Source: Brachypodius melanocephalos
Lineage: Eukaryota > Chordata > Aves > Passeriformes > Pycnonotidae
Assembly (NCBI GenBank): GCA_013398615.1
Contig: VZSR01001685.1
Coordinates: 3,932,054-3,996,053 of the forward strand
DNA: 64,000 nucleotides
Reading direction: 5' to 3'
Shown: positions 1-13,624 of the stretch, in pieces
Numbering within the stretch: position 1 is the stretch's first letter
Layout: each line of letters opens with the position of its first letter
The notes under the pieces: generated by a model
What the model was told of the DNA's origin: nothing
The model's input: only the letters and a program-made list of their open reading frames with translations
Database searches by the model: none
Program-made: the position numbers and the translations under genes

Positions 1-2805
1 TTTTTCAGTACAAGTGGAAGAAGGATTGCATAATCCATAAAGCAGCTACTGTGGAGCTCAGATATCTACAAAAGTCCAACTAATGAATGCAGAGAATTGA
101 ATATACGAATGCGCACTGGAAATGCAGCCTTAGGCACAAAACCCCCCCACCAGGCCATAAGCCCTACTTAACATTCCTGTCCTACATAGTTCACATAGGG
201 CCATATACTAAAGTCTTTATCTGGAAAAATTCTCATTGCCAAGAAGTCAACAAGAGTTTTGCCAATTTGTTCAGTAGGGAATAATTTGTTTGGCAGGTTT
301 GAAATGTATCTGCCTACTGTAAAAGAGACAGTCTATAAAGACGCTTCATTACATGCAACTGCTTCTTTTTTCCATTCTCTTTATGGAATACATTTATCTC
401 TGATAAATACTAAATCTTCCTTTGCCATGTGCTATTCATGAAGGATTAAAAAAAAAAGCAACCCAAACCTGAAAGCAAAGGTAAAGAAACCTCTGTTCCA
501 TAACCTAGTTGCATTAAGCCAAAAGAAAACGATGCGAAGGATTTCTTCAACTCTCAAAATATCAACTCAGCATATCTATTTCAGTCTAAACCAGGAATGT
601 CAGAGAGGTAAGACTTTAAACGGTGATTTATCTTTGCCTTTGACAGATGAGGTACAAGACTACATCTGGAAATAAAAAAAAAGCTTATGAGGTTCTGAGG
701 GTTGCACTGAATGATACTTTGTTTACAAGGAGCTGGAGAGAACACAACTTTTCCAGGCTCTAGATTTGATGGAACTCCTTTAAACAATAGAATTACATTT
801 TTCTGTCTTGTTTTGTGTATGTTATTGAATATGAACATGTCCTACTGATTTGTACACATTGATGCAATATCTTTAGTGTACTGGCTGTTGTAGAGTTTCT
901 TTAAGTTTGGAGAGTTTCTGCTTGTTTAAAACTTGTATCTGTTAAATGATACCTTTAAACACATGTTGAAAAGGCCTGTAGTCTCGCAGGTTCTACACAT
1001 CTTTTGAGTTTGTATCCTCCTAATTATTTTTTCTGTATTTACTGAGGGACTGTAAGCAAGACCAAGATGAATGTACAACCTGCTCTGTATCCTAGTCTCC
1101 TCTCCTAGCATGTTCAGTGACATTACAGAAACAGGTAACTTGATGAATGTATAGATCCAAAATGTAGAAAAGATATTTAACCTAGATAACATATGCAATA
1201 GAACTGATTATTTAAAAGGCAGCTTATGAGTTTCCTAATTTTAGTAAAACCTGGCACTTTGAAGTTGAAGGCACTCTATGAATCTGTCTTGTACAAAGTT
1301 AAAATTCTGTGGCTGCCCTTGTGCAGTATTTCTCATTTGTACTACTGAAAATCCCGGTTGATTTCCTGGACGATTGAAAAGCCAAGGAGCTGTGTCTCTG
1401 CTTAGGCTCCATGATTTATGGATGATATGCTAGCTCTTTTTCTGTCCACCAACCTAACGTCACAGCAGCTTACAAGCTGCAGTGTCACTAAGACAGTTGT
1501 TATTACTCTTTTTTAAGCCCAACAGTTGCACTTGCTCTCGATTCTTTAAAACAGTCAATTGTGACAGTAACTATGATGTATACTTTCCCTTTGTACAGGA
1601 GACAGAATTCTGCAGCACTCTTCATCTATCTAGTTCCCTTGTAGGCTTTTCACCTACTGCTGTAATTTATTTTTCAGAAGAATACCTCTTGAGAGTAAAC
1701 ACGGATATAGGAATATCATATTGTATATGTGCACTTGTGTGTGTTCCCAGTTTTCTCTTTATACAACCTTGCTCTGTGCCTGAGGCTTTTTTCCTCTATT
1801 TGTTACATATATCTGCTCTCTTCCATCACACTCCATTCTATGAGTTAGCCTAATCCAGCCACGTTTTAATGACACTCTGTTATGACACTTTACAACACTC
1901 CATAGATTGTCAAATTAAGAGGTAAAGGTTTCAAAAATTCTTATTATCAAGGATATTATAGGATCTGATTTTGCCAATCTTTCTTACTGTTCTGTTTAAA
2001 CTTCAAGTATATATGAGCTAAAACGTTTATCTTCTAGACCTTTCCAGCTTTGATACAGAATTATTTCTATTGTGACAGTTTGTGAAGAGTGAAAATTTTC
2101 AGGGTCATAATTTTGACTCTTTTTGTGTTTCTATGAACTGGAAACTTCTGTGTGTAACATTATCAGAAACTAGTAATGGAGAATAAAGGTCAATCTATGT
2201 AAGATCAGAAACATTCAATTTGCATTTGAATGTTTATATGTTTCTCTGCCACAGATACGGAAAAAAACTTTTACAGTAATTTTGCCATTTTAAGGAGTTG
2301 GAAAGTATCCAGGGAAAAGAATAGGCTCTGTTCTCTATCTCACCTTATCCTGGAGAGCAGGAAGGCATTGCTGATGGAAAGGCAGAAGACCCCTCCCTTC
2401 CCTTCTCCTCTGAGTCAGTTGCAGACCTTGGTAGCAGGACTGCCAATTGATCAGTAAGTCAGGGTGGAAATGAAGGTGTTTCTGTGGGAAATTCTGTCTT
2501 GAACTTCTCTGTGATTGTTTAGGTACTAGTTCTCTCTCATTCTGAATTTTAGCTTCAATTTACTCATTTACCTTTTCAAATTCATGGTGGTTATCCTTGG
2601 CTGACAGGCCAGCTCCCACTGAGCTGCTCACTCGCTCTCTTTTCATGGTAAGACAAAATGAGAAAAAGAAAGCTCATGGGTCAAGACAGGAAGAGCACTT
2701 GTTAATTGCTACTGTGAGTGAAGCTGACTTGATGTAAGGAACATTAGTGTTAATTTATATTCAATTAACCCAGCTGCAGATAGTGAGAAATGAAGACAAA
2801 CATTA
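1..2805. other. unique AT-rich non-coding DNA
   Basis: I see no repeat family, RNA gene or credible exon here. The longest open frame (1482-1853, 123 codons, plus strand) is rich in F, L, S and C, as expected from T-rich DNA, and has no recognisable motif. Several short frames on both strands look equally random. The stretch could contain conserved non-coding elements, which cannot be seen without an alignment. Confidence 0.6.
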
Positions 2806-2830
2806 ATGTCTCTCCTCCTGCTTCTCCCAG

Positions 2831-3026
2831 GCTCAAGTGCACTCTCTCATTCCTGTATCCTCCCCAGCAGTACAGGGAGGATGGGGGCCAGCAGGCTCTG
2901 TGGTCTTTTGGAAACAGCTGCAGCTGATCATGTTCAGCACAGGGCAGATCTGGTCTCTCCTCTAAGAGAACACCTGCATCCCCCTGGCCAGCACCTGGCA
3001 GCTGCAGTCCTGCTGTACAGAGGACT
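2831..3026 (+). other. GC-rich exon-like island with splice-site consensus at both ends
   Basis: A 196-bp island, clearly richer in G and C than its flanks, is preceded by a long pyrimidine tract ending in CAG (2810-2830, acceptor-like). It is followed by two overlapping GTAAGT donor-like sites at 3027 and 3031. One plus-strand frame (codons from 2833) stays open through the island and meets a stop only inside the donor at 3028. Its text is leucine/alanine-rich, includes LVSPLREHLHPPGQHLAAAV and could form amphipathic helices. The other two plus frames each contain a stop. The opposite strand is also open for 131 codons (3160-2765), so openness alone is weak evidence. I recognise no family. 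It may be an exon of an unknown gene or non-coding RNA, a decayed repeat, or chance. Confidence 0.3.
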
Positions 3027-3036
3027 GTAAGTAAGT

Positions 3037-6000
3037 ACAAAGACCTACTCATCTGCTCTCCTGGAATATCTTCATAACCTGGTTGATATGCAAACACACC
3101 GCATAAATTAAGAAGTAGAAAGCCTACATGCAAACAATTTAAATCCAAAATTAGAATCATTGGGTTTTCCGGAAGTGAGAATTCACATCTGTAATGTAAG
3201 TGCCAGGCTGTATGTAGATCCCAATAGTACCACAGTAAGGTGCAAACCAGGTGGACACAAGTTGCTTTGCACCCAAGCTGTGAATTGGTTGCTTGAGGAT
3301 GGAAACTGAGAGACCTGGGGTGCAGTCTGTCCAGGCCTTCTTTCTAGGTGATGTGGGAAATCAGGGTTCAATGTGATCCCTATCCTCTCTTGCAAGGCAG
3401 AATATCTTTCTTTTAAAAGCAGGCAGCAACTACATAAGTGTCCTAACCTTTCCAGAGCTGAAGAAGAATCTATTTTGACATTTCAGACTTAATTTCCACT
3501 TCTGAAATGGATTTTTTGACTCCTGATTTGTGGCATTTTTTAACTTTTCACCTATTTGTCTAGAACAACTTATAGTTCTTGAGCCAGTAGAAAAATTTAG
3601 GAGCAGAGTAAAATGGTGAGATAACACAAAGGGAAGAGAAGACAAGAATGCAGTACAGGACAGGTCATCTCACCCTGTTGGAAGTCCAAACAGGAACAGA
3701 GCTCTTCTCAGTGTCTGGAAAGCCTGCTAGGTAGACTTCTCTGCTCCCCCAGAAGACATCTCCTTTCTCTGCTCTCCTTCCTGTGCCCCATGAGCCCTGC
3801 TCCAGAATAAGAAGTCACTGCTGTCCTTCATCCCAATACTTTCCGTGTTCTTCTTCAACGTTAGCTGTACTAAAAAGGTCATTCTGCCCACAAATGATTC
3901 CTTCACAGGATACAATTTGGCAAAGAAAACATCAGAACATATCTGTCATTTAAGAGTGCTCTTACCTAGGTTAAAAAATTTATAGATTTTGAACCTCCTA
4001 ACAGCTTTCAATTTATAAATTTCTTTTTAGAGAAAATTTCAGCTTTTTTACAACTGTATATAGCAACAAATACATTTTTCCCAATAACTTCTGTTTTAGA
4101 ATTGTGCTTTTTTCTTATTTTTTATCACAATGCCCTGAATATTTTTTCTGAAAACATTCATGAGGCTGAGTTTCAGTCAGCCTTGCAGCTTTTTCATTTT
4201 GTTCACAACAAAGTATTAGTTTCCACTGGAAGCGACTCTGATACTCTCAGGTTTCTTTGTAACCTTCAAAGTGAAAAACCCAACTTTTTCTCATTTGTTT
4301 TGGGTGCTTTTACCTCACAAGCAATTCTGTCTTTTCAAAGTAAATGAATGTTTAGTTGCTGCTTTAGTTTTTACCCACATTCTCAGCAGTTTTCTGATAG
4401 CATAGAGTTCTACATTGCAGTAAGGCACTCACTCTCACTTTGTTTACAACTCTGTGCTAAGCTAACTCTGTGCTATTCTGGTAGGAAAATTTTTTTCTTA
4501 GCTTTACACTAATACTTTGAGTTTATATGGAGTTTTTCAGCTTGTCAACCTCTAAAAAGTAATTTGGGTGTTTGTAAAGATAGTATGATTCACAGAGAAT
4601 GGCTTTTAAAGTCCATGAAATTCTTTAAATAGCTTAAAGACATCCTACAGTCCTTGTTTTATTTGTGAACTGTATGATACATTACGCTCACTTCAACCAA
4701 ATTTATGTCGTTGTTTTAGTCAGCAGACACACAGGGCGTAAAAACTAAGAGCAATTTTTTCTGTCTAATATGCTTTACATGAAGACATTGCTTTAAATTG
4801 TCTACGTGTACCTTTATGATCAGAGCTTTTTCATTCATGGTGGAATCACAAATAAAACCAGCAGGAATAATAAACAAAAAACCACCTGTTTTGTGTATTT
4901 GTGAAAATAAAAGCTTTTTCTGATAGCGAAATTGCTTTAGAGGTATGTGTATTTCATTGTAGCTGTTTAAATTTTTTTTCTTCTATCACTTTTTTTTTTT
5001 AGTATAATCTTCTCTGCACAATGTTTGACTTAGAAATCTCCTTTTTTTGTCTGATTTTTTTCACCATAATCTTACTTTAAACACTCTACTGTCTCTAGCT
5101 CGTGTAAAAGGGCCAAAGAAATTAATTTATATTTATGCCACCTGGGAATTTCCTCAGGCATTGTTTTTATTGTACAGTTGTGAAATCCTTGATTTTTTAT
5201 CTTTTCTCTTTTTATCATAACTTCCCTTTCTGCTACATGGATTTAGTATGTTTTTTAATATTTTGTAACCTATTCTTAATATATTTCATATTCTTCAAAC
5301 TCTACTTTTTAAAAGTCCAATATTTTTGTTCTCCTAGGCTTATGAACATTCTCTTGACTTCCTAAAATTTGATGCTGTTGCTCTACAATCACATTAATCA
5401 AATCTTCACCTGCTTTTGTCTCATTAAACACATATATTTATTTTCTTGGGGATACATCCAAATACATGTCTTGCCTGCTTCGTCGCTCAGCAGATTTGAA
5501 AAGAAATAGCTCCATTTTACCTCCAGAAATAACTTTCCATGGTCATTTCACAACTTCTATTCTAGTCTATGCCAGGGTAATTGAAGTCTTCATGATTAAT
5601 GATGTGCCTCTTCAAGAGAAACTGTTATGGATACAAACTTTTCCTGACCTGTCTCTTTTCACACTTGTTTGCACATTTTTATCTATTTCCTTATAACATA
5701 GTTTGTAGTTTCTCTATCATACATTTCTGTCCAGACTGCTCCCATTCTGCTAATGCAGAAGATAATTTCTGCGATCTTAAAGATACATTGTCCTTTACTG
5801 CATATACTCTTCTGTTACTATGGTGTTTTCATAACTTCTTATATTTCTGAGCCAGCTCTCAGTTAACCTAAAGTAATTAAGTTATTTTTGTCTAAACACA
5901 TATGGTTTCAACTCTCCAGTCTTCTGTCTTTATATAATCCCAAAGAATTCATGTAAAACAAAGACTTTCTTGGTTCACTTTTCTGAAGAAAAATCTTATC

Positions 6001-6347
6001 ACTTTCGCTTCACTATTTTCAACAGTCTGCACTATATTATCTTCATTATGACCTTCTAGAATAATTTGTCCTCCTCTAATTGTGACTCGTGGAGTTGTTA
6101 GCCTGAGGATGTGTATGTATAGGTTGGGATCATCGTAGCTTCAAGAGACTCACCAGTTTGAAAATCTTACAAAGCGAGGGATTGACAGATGATTAGTGTG
6201 ATCCTTGACTAGAGAGGAGGCAATCAGTATCTGGGAGAGAATTCAAGGAACAGTCTATATAGAAAAGCAAAAGAAACTGTTGTGGGAAAGACGGAGGTTA
6301 AATCTTTTTATAGAATAATCATCCAGAATCAATAGTAGCTTTAGATA
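3037..6347. other. unique AT-rich non-coding DNA
   Basis: AT-rich sequence with T-runs around 4970-5060 and 5170-5330. Open frames such as 5135-5365 are F/Y/L/I-rich, as expected from T-rich DNA. No repeat family or exon was recognised. Confidence 0.6.
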
Positions 6348-6505
6348 AATAGAATCATAAAATAGAATTCTTGAATGGCTTGAGTTGAAAGGGACCTAAA
6401 AAATCATCTCAATCCAAATCCCCTACCATGGGCAAGGGAATTCCATTAGATCAGGTTATCTAGAGCCCCATCTAACCTAGCTTTCCCCTTCCAGGATGGG
6501 GAATA
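6348..6505 (-). mobile_element. CR1 LINE 3' end fragment, antisense
   Basis: Read on the plus strand, this begins AGAATCATAAAATAGAATTC, then runs through a GTTGAAAGGGACCT block, CCATGGGCAAGGGA and a CCAGGATGGGGAA block. This is the reverse complement of the 3' untranslated end of an avian CR1 retroposon, so the element points left with its 3' terminus near 6348. Only about 160 bp remains. This is typical 5' truncation, and no coding region is left. CR1 lacks a poly(A) tail and ends in short ATTCTRTG-type repeats, degenerate here. The identification comes from remembered family features rather than an alignment. Confidence 0.8.
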
Positions 6506-9500
6506 ATAATTAGAAACCTTAAAACAAAGTGTATTATAAGTAAAAGGCTTGGGAATTATTTGTTATTCTTGTTTTGTTCTCTAGCTGATGATTGCATCCT
6601 ACCCCCACACCCTCTGCATTCCTTTAGCCTTCTCTTCTTTCAGACAAAAGAAATGAGAGGGAAAAAAAAGAGTACATAATGCCTTTTGTTTTTATCTCAT
6701 TTTTTCATCAGCCACATTTCTTCCTACAGTTATTAGCAAAAGTCAGGAATAACAGTGACATTTCTTACACCAAAAAATAAAATGGTCTGACATCACGCAG
6801 ACATTAAGGGCATGAGAAGATGACAAGGAGGATAATAGGTAGAGAGAGAGGGACCAAGTTCAAAACTCAAGTGTAGCCTCCTGAGGCTGTTATTTTTAAT
6901 TGACTGAGCTTTTGGAGTAATCAGTTGCTAATAAAATCTAGTATTTCATCACTAAACCTTGCCTTTAATTTGCAATTAATCTGTAAGTACCTCTGCCCTT
7001 TCTTCAGTAACTGTAGAAAATAGCCGTGAAAACATCATTAAAGTCTGTAGGATTTTTCCCACTCTGAATAACTCTTTACAGCTCCAAGCTTCCTGTGCCT
7101 TGTGCTATAAATAAACTTGCATACTCTTTCCTTGAAGGTTTCTAGCCTCAGCCCTTAAGTAAATAAATAAATAAACAAACCACTATCCTGTTGCCCATGC
7201 CCTTTCAACAGAACATACTGTCTATTAAGATGAGCTATTCCTATATCGCTGAATGGCCGTATTCACCAGTCCATGAATTTGTAATTTAGCGTGTTTACTG
7301 CAGTCCTGGGATGTGTACTGCTTCAAATGTTCACTGGGGACTTTGTCATTTAGCTGTGTCATATTATTATACTGTGTAATGAAACATAACCACATAATGC
7401 ATGTAAATAACAAAGTGTCAGCTCTCTGCCAAAATATAAAGGGAATATAAAATGTGCCTTCCATCACAATCCCAGATAAAACAGCATAGCAATCTTCTAG
7501 AGAAATGAAAAAAGTTGACTTGGTGAAATTATTACACTTCCTTTTCAGTTAAATACAAGCAAAAGGAGTAGGCTCTTCATTTTGTAATACTTCCCAATCT
7601 TTGCTCCTTACTATGTTTCTAATTCATGATTTTTATTTTTAATATGGTCCTGGAATAACTCTTTCAGTTGTAAAGTACACACTCCTATACATATCCATCT
7701 TTTTCCCTGCAGCTGTTCTCTTTCTGTCTCCCTTTGCTGCAATCTTGACAACAAATATTTGGTATTTTCTTTTCCACTTGCCTTTAGCTTGCCCGTAGTG
7801 CTTAGAAGGAGCTAGGCTAAAGAAGAAAATCTGTCCCAGATATGTGTATGCACACAGTAGCAATTAATTTCCAGATGAAATTTCAGTTCTCAAAATTCTG
7901 AGTTTGGGACAATCTTTTACATTAATTTATCCCCACTTGTTTAGTTGTATATCTTTCTCTCCCTCTTTTGTGGGTTGCCTCATATTGCACATGGAAACTC
8001 TCCCCAGTGTTCATAAATGAACATATACAAAACTGTTGTAAAGCACCATTTCATACACACACACAAAAATTACAATAATTAAGAGGAAGAATAAAGATCT
8101 ATCACATAATCACTTGGACAAACATACTTAAAAGCCAATATAGAAAGCCAAAGCACATGGCAAATATGTTGAAAGAAAGAAGAGCAGAACACAAACACGC
8201 TTGAAGTGATATTAGACACGTTAGAAACAGCAGTACACACAGTTTTTGAGATAGGGCAGAAAGTGAAACAGTCTTTAACAAGCAGTTCCAGAAGAAATCT
8301 AACAAGTAGGCAGAATGCTAATTAAAAAAAACTTGAAATGAGACAAGAGAGAAAAGATGAGCTAATTTCTTAGTAGCAAGATTTTTAGTGGAAGAAATAA
8401 AAAGGAACAGCACTGTCCTTTAGACTGAAAATGATACTTTTTAAAAATCCATTTTTGTCATAAGTTTCTTGCTTAATGTCTCAACTGCAGGAGAATGAAT
8501 GCCATGTGATATGTTCTAATATTGGCACAAATTAAAAAAAAAAAACTAAAAACACTTTCTTCCACTTTGTTTATTTCTTTTGTGGTTGCCAAGAAAATCT
8601 GCATGTCTCTGACAACAATTTCTTATGTTGTATGTTCAAATACTCACATCAGAGTGGTCATAAACTGTACCTATTGTTTTCCACGTTGAGGCATCCTCTT
8701 TCCACACCGCCCTAGTCTGGAAGCCCAAAATGGGGTTGTGAGAAAAGCAGAGCTTTGCCTTCCCCTCCATGTTTAGATTGTGCAGGTGTTAAAAAGAAAA
8801 TAAGCCCAAAGCTTAAAATCTGGACGTAAACTCCTGCACTGACTTACTGATTTTAGAAATTATGTGCTATGTAAAATCTTTGCTGTCCAGGCAGATACTA
8901 ACTATTTGAATAACAATTTCTGTTCTTTGGTCTCCTCAGTCATACATCTGTTCACAAAGCAAACTAAAACAAAAAAAGAATCAAACCCAGATTTCATACA
9001 TGGAAAACTGAAAGTAATAGAGGTCCAACTTTATTCAGGTGTAAAATATTCATAATGTTTTCCTCATAGCATAATCCCAGTAGAAGAGAGAAAAAAAAAA
9101 AAAAAAAAGAGAGGAAAAAAACCCCACCTCTGAGTAAAATTAAGCAGATAAATTCAAAAATATTTCCACACAAAATTATTGATCCAAAGAGACTAAATTC
9201 ATTGATAATAATCCACTCAGCTCTCATCAGAATGACATCTTCTATGAATTGAATTAATTGTTTAATAATATGAAGGGCTTCAAAAGCATTCTGAACAACT
9301 GAATAATCTTAGTATAGGTGCTTTTGTATCTGCCCATTTTCTTCTTTCCTGCTTTGGTATTTTATTTACTTGTAGTCAAACAAATTCAATCTGTCCAGTA
9401 ATATAATCTGCTCAATAATCTACCAAATGAATTAAATCTGTCTATTCTTAGATAATTTGGAGGAATGGGAGAAATGACTGCACTTTGTTTCATATAAAAT

Positions 9501-12500
9501 ATAGCCAGACATATGTATTTATATATATGAATATATATTTTACTTTTTTTTCCCTAAAACATACTTCTAATCCCTAAAAGCATTTAACAAGCAGCCTGAT
9601 TAAGTTAGGGGTGCAACCCAACATCTAACTATTATTTAGACTGATAGCAAACAATCCATGTCCCAGCACAGTATTTCAGAGCAGAGGAAATATCATTTAA
9701 TAGCAACCCTGACATTGCAACAATCACCCAATCAGTGTTTAGTCTGGTGAAATCACCTAAGTCAGATAGAGATACAAACTCAGAATTAAATATGGGCCAT
9801 CTTGTATTCTCATGGATTTTCATACATTTATCATCTACTTTTGAGGACTTAGCTGGTTAAAATTTCCACTGGAAGCAATTTGAAAGCTGACCCTTGCCTT
9901 TGAACTGTTTTTGAAAGTTGTAACTGCAGTATCACACTGAAAGGCTGCCTCAGAGGCTTTCAGGCAGGAGCAGTTCAGCATATATGGGTTGCTCTCGGGT
10001 TTAGCTCTCAGCTGTGGTCACGAACTCCAGTTATTCCAGCATGCAGCAAGTCACCTGCAAAATGCAGGTCTCTTTCCCCCTCTCTTTTTATGAGTAGCTG
10101 AGTGTGAAGAAGGGAGATACTTCAGTTCTGTCTGGGAAGAGGTTGAACTGCTGGGACAGAACCAGCCAGAAGGATTCTGGGAACTGGCACTCTCCCTTTT
10201 TCCAAACTGGATGAACAAATACAGCACTGCTCATCCTTGATGGCACCAGCATTTTACAAGGGACTTACATGAATCTCATCCTTGTAGCAGCAAGCACGAG
10301 CTCCTCTCGCTGTTGTCTGTCCTAAGTACTCTGCCCGAGCTGAAAGACAAATGATTTCATGCACTCACTTCAGCAGCTGGCTGTCGCAGCTCAGTGGAGT
10401 GAAGAAATAAAGACCACAAACACAACACTGTGATGCTAGGCCAACCAGCAGATGCTCAGTGTGTCTTTGGCAAGTTTTAAAAGTCACCAGAGGATCATAA
10501 AGCAGATATCCCCCGAGGATTCGAGGTGGAGCAGTTTCTACTGGGGACTCTGCTATGATATGCCATCACCTTTATTTTCAGATGATTACACAGATTCTCA
10601 TTGTTTTGGGGCTCTGAAGATGCAAGAGTGTGGATCTCCACAAATAAATGGATTTTCTTTCAGAGAGGGTCTAAATGAGGGAAAAGTAATTGGGTAACAG
10701 GAGTGACAGGCTGGAGCCTAAAAGACAACACTTTTCTGGCAGGTTAAAAGTGGTGGAATTCAGGGAGTGGAACTGGAGAGACCCTTGGGAGACCCTCTGG
10801 AGCACCTAAGGAAAGGTAGTGTTGGTCCAGGCAGAAACAAGGCTGTGTCTGCAGACAGGCAGGCAGGCATCCCACTGTGCCCAGGATAGAAAAGTGACAA
10901 TTTTCAATAAAACAATATGCTACCATCTTTCTTACCAAATTATTTCACTTAATTTATCCTTCTGTGAGGTCTACCACGGGCTTGGAAAACAGTACTCTTG
11001 ATAATACTTGTGATTGTTCTTCAAAAAGCAGAAAGAAAAATAATTAAGCACATGCCTTTGCCTGCAGCATTTTTGAGTGGTTTGTTTTTTTCTTTTCCCT
11101 CTTACACTTGGTTACCTGCAGATGATTTAATCTATTATGGGGCAAAGGTAATTTCAGTTGCTTCACAATTACAGTTTCAAATTACTTCTTTTTTATATAC
11201 CAAATACTCATCTTTTTCCCCTGAAGAGGAGTAGAGTCCACAGCTCCTATTAAAGCAAAATTCTTCCCCATATAGGTCAAAAAATAAATTCAGGCAATTT
11301 CAAAAGATTCTGCAATTGAGCAAAATTCTGTTTAATAAGCAAAGTTTTGATTGATAATTGCAGTCACTCTGTGAATATTCACTGAAAATGAATGTAAGAA
11401 AGGGTCATAGACTCATCTGAATTGATTCACATACAGATAGATGCATATCGACATTAAAAATTTTCTGCATTTGTGGGTCTGGAGCAGAACAGATTTATTT
11501 ACACCACAAAAAATTAAAAGCCCTTGCATGGAACACATACCTCAACGACTGAAATGTTCAAAGTTGTGGCAAATGAAGCTTCAAAACCATGTTGTTAAAA
11601 AATATATCTTAAGATACAATACTGACCAACAGAATCTAAAGCAAAGTCTGATTACCTGCCACTTTGCTCCAAACTGTCCTCATAATGAGCTTTGAAATAT
11701 AATCAATAGTATTGATTTGGAGATGATTTTCATAGGCATAAGGACCAGTTAAATAAAACTTGGAGGGAAAAAAATTGTTTGTGATTGTTTTGCTATGAAC
11801 ATGTCCATATTTTCTAGCTTCAATCTAATAAAAAATTGCTAACCCAGACAATTATTTGCTGGTTGAAAGTAGTGGGCCAGAGAAAAATGCTAGTTGATAA
11901 AAAATAAATTTAAAAACCTAGTTAATAAATTTTCTACTCTTCCATAGTTTACAACCTGCATCAAAACTCCTCATTGCTTGATATTTCCAATAAAGTTCTG
12001 AATAAGCATTTTCAGTCCCCTAAGAAATATAGACTTTACTAGGTTCAAGACAAATTATGATTAAAAACATAGTTTTGCTTTATCTAAGCCAGGTCTAGCT
12101 GTTCTGATGCCTGCACTCTATTTTTCACTTGGGAATAGATTGTCACAGCCCTTTTTATCCTCTCCTGCTGAGTACAACTGCCTGTATGCAGTCTGAAGGA
12201 AGAAAATGCACTGCAGAAAGGAAGACTTTCCCACATGCACTGGAAATTCCACCCTCATGCTCAGGGCTAAAATTCAGCTACTGATCTGCTGCCTCTGAAA
12301 TATTTTTTCCCTGTAATTATCCCACCTACTTCTGCTTTAAAAAAGTCCAGGCCACAATGCATACAACACATCAAAAAATGTTGCAACTGCAGATCTAGGA
12401 AAAATGTGAAAAGCAGCTTCTATCTGCTGAACTAGAAAACCGAATAATGGGGTGAACTCCGTTCTCATTTCTTCTTGATCCAGCTTGGGATTGCCTAGCT

Positions 12501-12829
12501 AGGGGTGGAAGGATAATTAAAATGTACCAGCATGGAGGAAAAGAAGGCAGGAAATACAGGTGGGCTACAGCTGCCTCCTGCACTGGTGGTGAGACACTGC
12601 CACAGCACACATTCCTTGTAGGGCAAATTATAAAATAATAATTCTTTCTTCAGTGATCCAGTCAAAATATTTGATCTTTCTTTCTTTCACTGTGTCTCCA
12701 AACAAACACATAGTGGCTGATAAAAGCAAAATTCTCTGCTTTGCTCTAGTTTCTAATAATTGAGGAAGAGACCTCAGACTGACAGAAACATTAGTTTGCA
12801 GGTGATTTCTTTTTCCGTAGCTCTAGGGG
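6506..12829. other. unique AT-rich non-coding DNA
   Basis: About 6.3 kb without a recognisable gene or dispersed repeat. It holds an (AAAT)n microsatellite at about 7159-7175, an 18-A run at 9091-9108 followed by a purine-rich stretch, TA-rich sequence near 9510-9540, and a perfect 7-bp inverted repeat at 10053-10069. The part from about 9900 to 10400 is somewhat richer in G and C than its surroundings, but I could not match it to any family. Confidence 0.55.
10053..10069. repeat. short perfect inverted repeat
   Basis: ACCTGCA and TGCAGGT form perfect 7-bp arms around a 3-base AAA centre. At this length it may be chance or a protein-binding palindrome. Nothing nearby decides between them. 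Confidence 0.5.

Positions 12830-12901
<72 letters not shown>
12830..12901 (+). repeat. uninterrupted poly(A) run of 72 bases
   Basis: Every base from 12830 to 12901 is A, preceded by CTCTAGGGG and followed by CCTTACAATT. It is by far the longest homopolymer in the window; other A or T runs reach about 18. No AATAAA signal lies just upstream, and no target-site duplication matching the right flank is visible nearby, so a processed retrocopy tail is not well supported. It may be an expanded homopolymer or an assembly artefact. Confidence 0.95.
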
Positions 12902-12905
<4 letters not shown>

Positions 12906-13624
12906 ACAATTCCAATCACCTTATATTCCATTCCTGTAAAGAAACTATAATAAGGGAAGCAGAGTTATCAAAAGGCTGTGTCTAGAGAAGTCCTCCACTT
13001 GCAATGGATGCCTACATCTGCTGGTTTTCATAAACAAAAATTAAAATAGTTGCTTTGGAAACCCAGTTATGAAAACACTGCTGTTCTCTATTTTGGCTTG
13101 TCTGGGATTTGTTTTGTTTTTAATTCAGTAGATCCTGACTACATATCCCCACCTGTAGTTCTAATCAGTGGTTACAAATATTGCAATTAGCTGCTGTGGA
13201 AATGATTATGTTGTCAAAAACAGAGGATTAGAACTTCATATGAGATTTCATATGAAATCATCAAGAACAGATGAATGCCTGAGAAAAAAATTAAGATCTG
13301 GGTCTCATGCTAAGATTCTTAATAACAAAATAGAAAACGAATAGTAACAAAGAGGAAACCAGAAAAGTATTATTGCTTTCCTTTAATGTAATTTCCCCCC
13401 AAAGGTTATTAAAATCCATCGATTGTGAAATGTCTGTTCTCAGGCAAAGATTTAAACTGATTAAAATGCACAGTGTATTGGGGATTAAACCTTTATCCCA
13501 TGACAAAGTTCCTCTCAATGGAAACATAAATGACTGGATTCTGAAATTCTAAGAAAAGGATTTACTTTGAAAAGGAACACTGTTTAATTTTATCTACACC
13601 AATGCAAGAAATAAGAGACCAGTC
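12902..13624. other. unique AT-rich non-coding DNA
   Basis: No gene or repeat family was recognised. A short motif, TTCATATGA, occurs twice around 13236-13260. Confidence 0.5.

Noticed and set aside
1482..1853. 123-codon open frame
   Set aside because: T-rich DNA gives F, L, S, C-rich text without a domain. No splice signals or supporting context.
12600..12901. Processed pseudogene ending in the 72-A run
   Set aside because: No upstream AATAAA, no coding similarity recognised and no flanking duplication found by eye.
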